From Saccoglossus kowalevskii (Eukaryota > Hemichordata > Enteropneusta > Harrimaniidae), in NCBI RefSeq assembly GCF_000003605.2, contig NW_003124897.1, forward strand, positions 317,251-340,919: a DNA stretch of 23,669 nucleotides, given 5' to 3'. Below are positions 18,873 through 23,669 of this stretch, one piece after another (positions within the stretch are counted from its first letter, which is position 1; every line of letters begins with the position of its first letter). Both the position numbers and the translations under genes were made by a program. The notes under the pieces are model-generated. The model worked only from the letters and a program-made list of their open reading frames with translations, did no database searches and was not told the origin of the DNA.

Positions 18873-21845
18873 AAATAAGCTTGTGAAATGTCAAGCTTCC
18901 CAGAGGAATAAGACACAGCCAAGCCATTCATCAGCGATTATATAATTGTAAATTGGGCTTTTTAGATGAAAATACATTTATCTAGTACAGTATACACAGA
19001 AAGATAAAATCTTTTGTGACAGGCAAGACCTTCTAGATCCTCGCAGAGCTGCCTGACAACAAAGAGAAGAGATCTTTATTTCAAGGGATCTGTCCTATCT
19101 AATTAGTTGGGAATGTGAGAAACATAACGTTTATATGGATTGTAAGGTTTTGAAGACAGAATAAACATCTGTGATAAATATAGGCTAAATAAACACCTGT
19201 GTTAAGGGAAGATCAAATAAGAACCTAACAGTATAGGTAAAAGTCTATGTATATGTGAGCCCCCTAGGTTAATCATTAAAAGACCTTAGTACAACCTGCA
19301 TAATGTACTACAAAAGAGACAGTTTTCCCAGAGTTCAATTTTGGTGATTTTATGTTGCAGGAATATTCACTAGGTTTGTGAAAGAAACAACACATTTTAT
19401 TCTAAAATGTCAAGTATTCACTAGGTTTTTATAATTCAGCTGTTTTTATAGCGAAATAAGCAAACTTAAAATCCAATCCATTAAATAATTCAACCCTAGA
19501 TAGTTAGATTCACCACCTATTTTGAAGACATCTCAGTTTACTTACACTAGAAAGCCAATAATACAGATGTCTGTTTCCCTGATTTGTTATCTAAGAACAA
19601 ATCCATAAGCAGTGATGAAAATAAAATTTGGTATGATGTTGATGCGAGTCAAAAGTATGGAATATTTAAATGATTGATAATAATTAACAAATTGATCTCT
19701 TTAAACTGAACACTTGGAACATAGTTTCATTCTATTCTACAGTTCCACCCATAAGACTGTTAGTATAAAGACAAGAAACACAAAAGCACCAAAAAATCCA
19801 AAAAATCCCTATCCTAATTTTTTTTAAACTTTGCAGGTTATATAACTTGCGTAGCAAAATATAGTTATGTTACCCAAATACCTTGGCAACTTTTGTGTTA
19901 ACCCTTTGTCGACTTTCGGCACCACCAACAAACTGATTGTGTACAGTCTGCTGCTCTTCACATGAAATGTTGATAAAAATCAAATCTTTTGATCAAAAAC
20001 TAAAAGCAACATGTGAAATTGACTGAAAAGTGTACAAAATATGAAAATATTTGCACTGAATTTTGAGCCAGAACATATCTGGGCACTCAAAATGGTTGAA
20101 GCGGGGAAGTAGCCACATTCGCTTGCAACAGATGGCCATAGCACAATGTTGTTTACAAATAAGTATCTACCATGAGCCTTTGCATTTGTTCGCGCAAGTT
20201 GCTATCGAAGCTTAGAATAAAATCCTTGTCCGTGCGTGCACTGGTGATGACCCCTCCATTTTGAGGACAAATGTAAAAATACAATTACTTGAAAAAAAAC
20301 TTGAAAGATGCGCTTCTGCTGAACTGATATTGATATCTTGTAATGGCATTATCATAATTACTATGACAAAGATGAATCCTCAACCTATTAAAAAAATACA
20401 AAGTGAATCAGAGATTTAATCTGAAGTTGCGGATTAAATAACGGCAAATATATAACAAGGGAAAAAAAAAAAGATTATTTTACTAGCTGAAGAGTTCCAT
20501 TAGTGTTGGAAATGCAAACATTGTCGTCAGCGTAAATATGAGGACCCGGGGGAGCGACTGTATCTTTATCGCTCAGTGATTGATGATAGATTCTAAATAT
20601 TTTAATAGTAACATGTAGCATCCTTGATAACATCTTTTGTAATTTCAAGACAGATATCTTCCTCTTCAAATATATTACAATTCTCATCACATCCTACCGG
20701 ATATTATTATTATAATAATTTTTTATCTAAAACAAAATATGACTACAACTGATAAAATGTTTGAAAAAACAACTTTTTTCTCCACCAAAATTATGTTCAA
20801 CATTTTCAAGCATTTTACTATGAATTTTCAGTTACCAGTAATTTTGAACCAAATTTACATAATTTTCCATTGTTTACAGGCCCTGATACAAATTTGTGAA
20901 AATATGGATATGGAACACCAAGAGTGACAAATAAAAAATATGCACTGTAAAGCAAACAAAGTATTCCTAGAATAAAATGATCATTTCACAAATACTTTTT
21001 TCATTTTATTATTATACTTCCAACATCTGCATCCTTTGGAACTAAAGTCTTTGATTAATGAGGTCACATGACGCTGACATTGCCCTTATGAATACATGAA
21101 ACCAATATAGCTAATAGATTCTAGATTTCTGAATTCATACAACAATCTTTTTTGCATGCAAAGAGAAATAATTGGTTAATAATAAACTATGCCTACTTTC
21201 AGCATTTCCTAAATGAAGCGTTTTGGTCAGAAATTTCTATTCTAAGTGTAAGTGTTTCTAACACTTGTAAGTGTATAGTAGGTTGGTTGAAATATCTTCA
21301 TCTAAAAGTTTGAGGTGCAGAAAGTAAAAAGATGCTATTTCAAAGGCATTAGGCAACAACTATGAAATCATTAGTGCAATTAAAACATTTTTGTGGTACT
21401 TCCACAAATTATGCAAGCAAGTCAAGTTTAGGTAAACAGTTTTGTGAGCTCAGATCAACTGTGGAATACAGAGCCTATGTAGATCATTCATGAGAAATAG
21501 AGAAAACCTCACGTATCCACAACAAGAAGTGAATGAGCACTGACTTCACCAAGAGAAGAAATTCATTGTAAATAAAAATCATCATGAATTATAAATACTA
21601 CAAAGAATAGGTGTGATGCATCGTGAGTAACAAGATTGTGATGTGATGCATTGTGGGAATATGGTATTAGTCAATATGGATAACTTCTAATGATACAGTG
21701 TGGGTAATAGGTAGAAATGGTATATGTTTTGCAATTTGGGGTAATAAGTGTTCTTACGCATTTAACAGGACAACAAAAGACTACAATACATCAGTATTTC
21801 TTGACAATGATGTAATCTAAAATGAAAAGTAAGAGTTTAGAAGAT
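18873..21845. other. Long AT-rich intronic stretch, nothing recognised
   Basis: About 3 kb without credible genes, RNA genes or repeats. Minor points are an A10 run at 20463, the small minus-strand frame at 20475-20690 and plus-strand frame at 20739-20927 (neither recognisable), and paired GTGATGCATCGTG / GTGATGCATTGTGGGAA sequences at about 21612-21659. Confidence 0.4.
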
Positions 21846-22135
21846 TAAACAAGCAGCCTGTCGGCTGAGATAGCTCCACTGTTAGCAATGCACATTTCAA
21901 TTAAAGAACAGAAGATATCATTAGAAAATGAACAATTTGTATAGTATCAAAGCAATTGGACTTGCTGTTTTCAACTATTCAAAAATATCACTTTTCACCA
22001 AAAATATTCACTAAAATTAGATAATTGAAGATATTATCATGAAATGAACAAATCTGAGAGAGGTCTACCCAAGTATCAAAATATTCAGGCTTGTAGTTTT
22101 CAAGAAGAAGTCGAAAAACTTAGACGACAGACGCC
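21846..22135 (+). mobile_element. Pearl-like element, copy 3 (short, about two core units)
   Basis: The left end, TAAACAAGCAGCCTGTCGGC followed by TGAGATAGCTCC, matches copy 1 almost base for base, fixing the family's left border. The core is reduced to little more than one unit before the conserved CAGGCTTGTAGTTTTCAAGA flank and a shortened GACGACAGACGCC tail. The terminal hairpin of copy 1 is absent. Comparison with copy 1 shows that core repeat number varies between copies. Confidence 0.85.
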
Positions 22136-22460
22136 AAATAAATTGCAGTGACAATGAACAACACCATGTTCAACTTATCACATAATGTGCCAACATACTA
22201 ATTCCCGATTGTGGCGAAACACATCATGATCTTTCTTTGATTTTTCCATACACAAAATAAACCAGATTACTTATTTGATATTAATTATTTTCATATATTT
22301 AAAAAAAAAAAAAATTGTAATCCAGACATGTAGCCAAAATTATATTATTTTGTCCAAATGAAAAAAACAAACAAACAAAACAGGAAAAACTAGTATTTAA
22401 AGAGTGTAATGATGATTCCCTTGCTGTCAGGATCAATGAAAGCAATAGGATGGACCTATA
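22136..22460. other. AT-rich intronic DNA, nothing recognised
   Basis: Contains an A-run at 22301-22314 and a short (AAAC)n run near 22366. No gene. Confidence 0.4.
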
Positions 22461-22663
22461 TACTGTAAAATACTTTATTTTTGCTTGGAATTGATTTTCG
22501 CTATTTTCGCTGAAGGAATAATTCAGTGAAAATAAAATCCAGGAGATATACCTTTTTTCCTATATTTTAAATTCAACTCATCAAAAATAAGTGATTAAAT
22601 TCATGAGAAACACCTAAAAAGTCTTTTCAGCGAAAATTTATTCCAGCTAAGTATTTTACAGTA
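22461..22663 (+). mobile_element. TACTGTAAAATAC-ended MITE, copy 3
   Basis: 203 bp, same orientation and internal order as the copy at 13211, ending AAGTATTTTACAGTA. It is flanked by TA on the left, supporting a TA target. Diverged by point changes and small deletions. Confidence 0.85.
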
Positions 22664-23149
22664 TGCTGCGAGGTAAATAATTTATACGAATTCATAATGA
22701 AGGGCAGTGCTTTGACATTATGCAATGTATCAATTATTATAATTTATTCATATTTTATACAAATATGACACTTTTATAATAACACCCTTTGGCAGCTAAG
22801 AAGAATAGGATTACTGTCACATTATACGGTTGTTTTTACACAACATTAAACTATATTGATATTAATATTTCTCATTAACTGGTGCATTAATATTGAATAC
22901 CATCTTTGATGCTATTGTCATAGATCATCTTAGATAACAGACTGCAAATGTAAGTTATTAATATGATTCTCAATTTCCAACAGGTTATGATGTAAATGTT
23001 AAAAAGAATTTCTGAAAAAATTACATAATTTATCCAAGTTCACAAAATGCCTTGACGCCTTCCAAAATAATGAAATATTTTCTTCAAACTTTAAATGTGT
23101 CTAGAATTTTTTTTAAATGTTTGCCTTGAAATTGGGTGCAACTAGAACA
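22664..23149. other. AT-rich intronic DNA, nothing recognised
   Basis: No feature was identified. Confidence 0.4.
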
Positions 23150-23669
23150 CTGTGCTACAGACACCATATAGACACATGTGTAATTTGTACACCACCAGGC
23201 CCCTGTGTAATACAGACACCATATATGGACATGTTAAGGAAACCTGTGTAATATGGACACCATAAGGAAACCTGTGTAATATGGACACCATAAGAACACC
23301 TGTGTAATATGGACACCATAAGAACACCTGTGTAATATGGACACCATAAGAACACCTGTGTAATATGGACAGCAAAAGGACACCTGTGTAATATGGACAA
23401 CATAAGGATACCTGTGTAATATGGACACCATGAGGACACCTGTGTAATATGGACACCATAAGGACACCCGTGTAATATGGACACCATAAGAACACCTGTG
23501 TATTTAAATATGGACAGCAAAAGGATACCTGTTTTGTATGAACACATTAGGTAAATCTGTGTAATATAGACACCATAGGGACACCTGTGTAATATGGACA
23601 CCTGTGTAATATGGACACCATTAGGACACCTGTTTAGTACAAACGCATTAAGGAAACCTGTGCTCATGT
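23150..23669. repeat. Minisatellite, 28-bp unit, about 18 copies
   Basis: The unit contains CACCTGTGTAATATGGACAC then CATAAGGA, in 28-bp register between about 23240 and 23500 (CCTGTGTAAT at 23299 and 23327, for example). Both edges are less regular, with truncated and expanded units. Three minus-strand frames stay open through it because three units make 84 bp, giving a 28-residue repetitive peptide; these are not genes. The array runs off the window end. Confidence 0.95.

Larger units (their letters stand above)
4954..23669 (-). other. CaMKII intron 3, partial (at least 18.7 kb)
   Basis: Everything to the right of exon 4 is interpreted as the intron upstream of it, because exons 1-3 (expected to encode the glycine loop, the AAKIINTKKLSAR region and the REARICRLLKHPNI region) were not found by eye on the minus strand. 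The interval consists of repeats, minisatellites, AT-rich DNA and one CpG-rich patch. An undetected short exon or a nested non-coding gene cannot be ruled out. Confidence 0.6.

Noticed and set aside
23142-23667. Three overlapping minus-strand open frames up to 170 codons with repeated YYTGVLMVSILHRC-like peptides
   Set aside because: All three frames read the same 28-bp minisatellite. Open reading in every frame of one strand is the signature of a tandem repeat without stops, not of a protein.

Overview
This is a 23.7-kb piece of a metazoan nuclear genome. It is AT-rich, CpG-poor over most of its length, full of short interspersed repeats and minisatellites, and contains no bacterial-style genes. 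Repeat content (157-bp tandem-core elements resembling the bivalve 'pearl' family, GACGGACG-type repeat tails, short TIR elements) points to a marine invertebrate, most likely a mollusc. That assignment is an inference with moderate to low confidence.

The only protein-coding gene I can support lies on the minus strand and is part of a Ca2+/calmodulin-dependent protein kinase II (CaMKII) gene. In transcription order (right to left) the exons are: 4953-4899 (55 bp, [17 protein letters not shown]), 3860-3795 (66 bp, [19 protein letters not shown]), 2734-2662 (73 bp, ending GVVHRDLK) and 2606-2534 (73 bp, ending CVIHRDLK). They have consensus AG/GT borders and matching phases, and lengths of 55, 66 and 73 bp match the exon sizes I recall for vertebrate CaMKII exons 4, 5 and 6. 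The last two are alternative versions of the same exon, which carries helix alpha-E and the HRD catalytic loop. They are separated by only 55 nt, and including both would shift the frame, so they should be mutually exclusive. This is the main finding of the window. Exons 1-3 and exon 7 onward are not visible, so the intron upstream of exon 4 is at least 18.7 kb.

Layout. 1-747: 32-bp minisatellite. 1228-2387: a pearl-like element with 157-bp units in a 314-bp higher-order pattern. 2534-4953: the kinase exons; intron 4 also holds a decayed repeat copy. 4954-23669: the large upstream intron. It contains three copies of a TACTGTAAAATAC-ended MITE (6908, 13211, 22461), a 22-bp minisatellite (7577-8319), a CpG-rich patch with a TCTCGCGAGA palindrome that looks like a promoter (8580-8920), two poly-C runs (10304, 10367), a full CRE palindrome (10553), X-box/RFX-like palindromes (11357, 18859), a 64-bp triplication (13660-13850), further pearl-like copies (16090-16640 and 21846-22135), a 1.1-kb repeat element with internal 388-bp periodicity (17072-18190) and a 28-bp minisatellite (23150 to the window end).

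All three minisatellites carry CAGGTG or its complement CACCTG in many of their units, although they are otherwise unrelated. Long open frames inside the minisatellites are products of their periodicity and are not genes.
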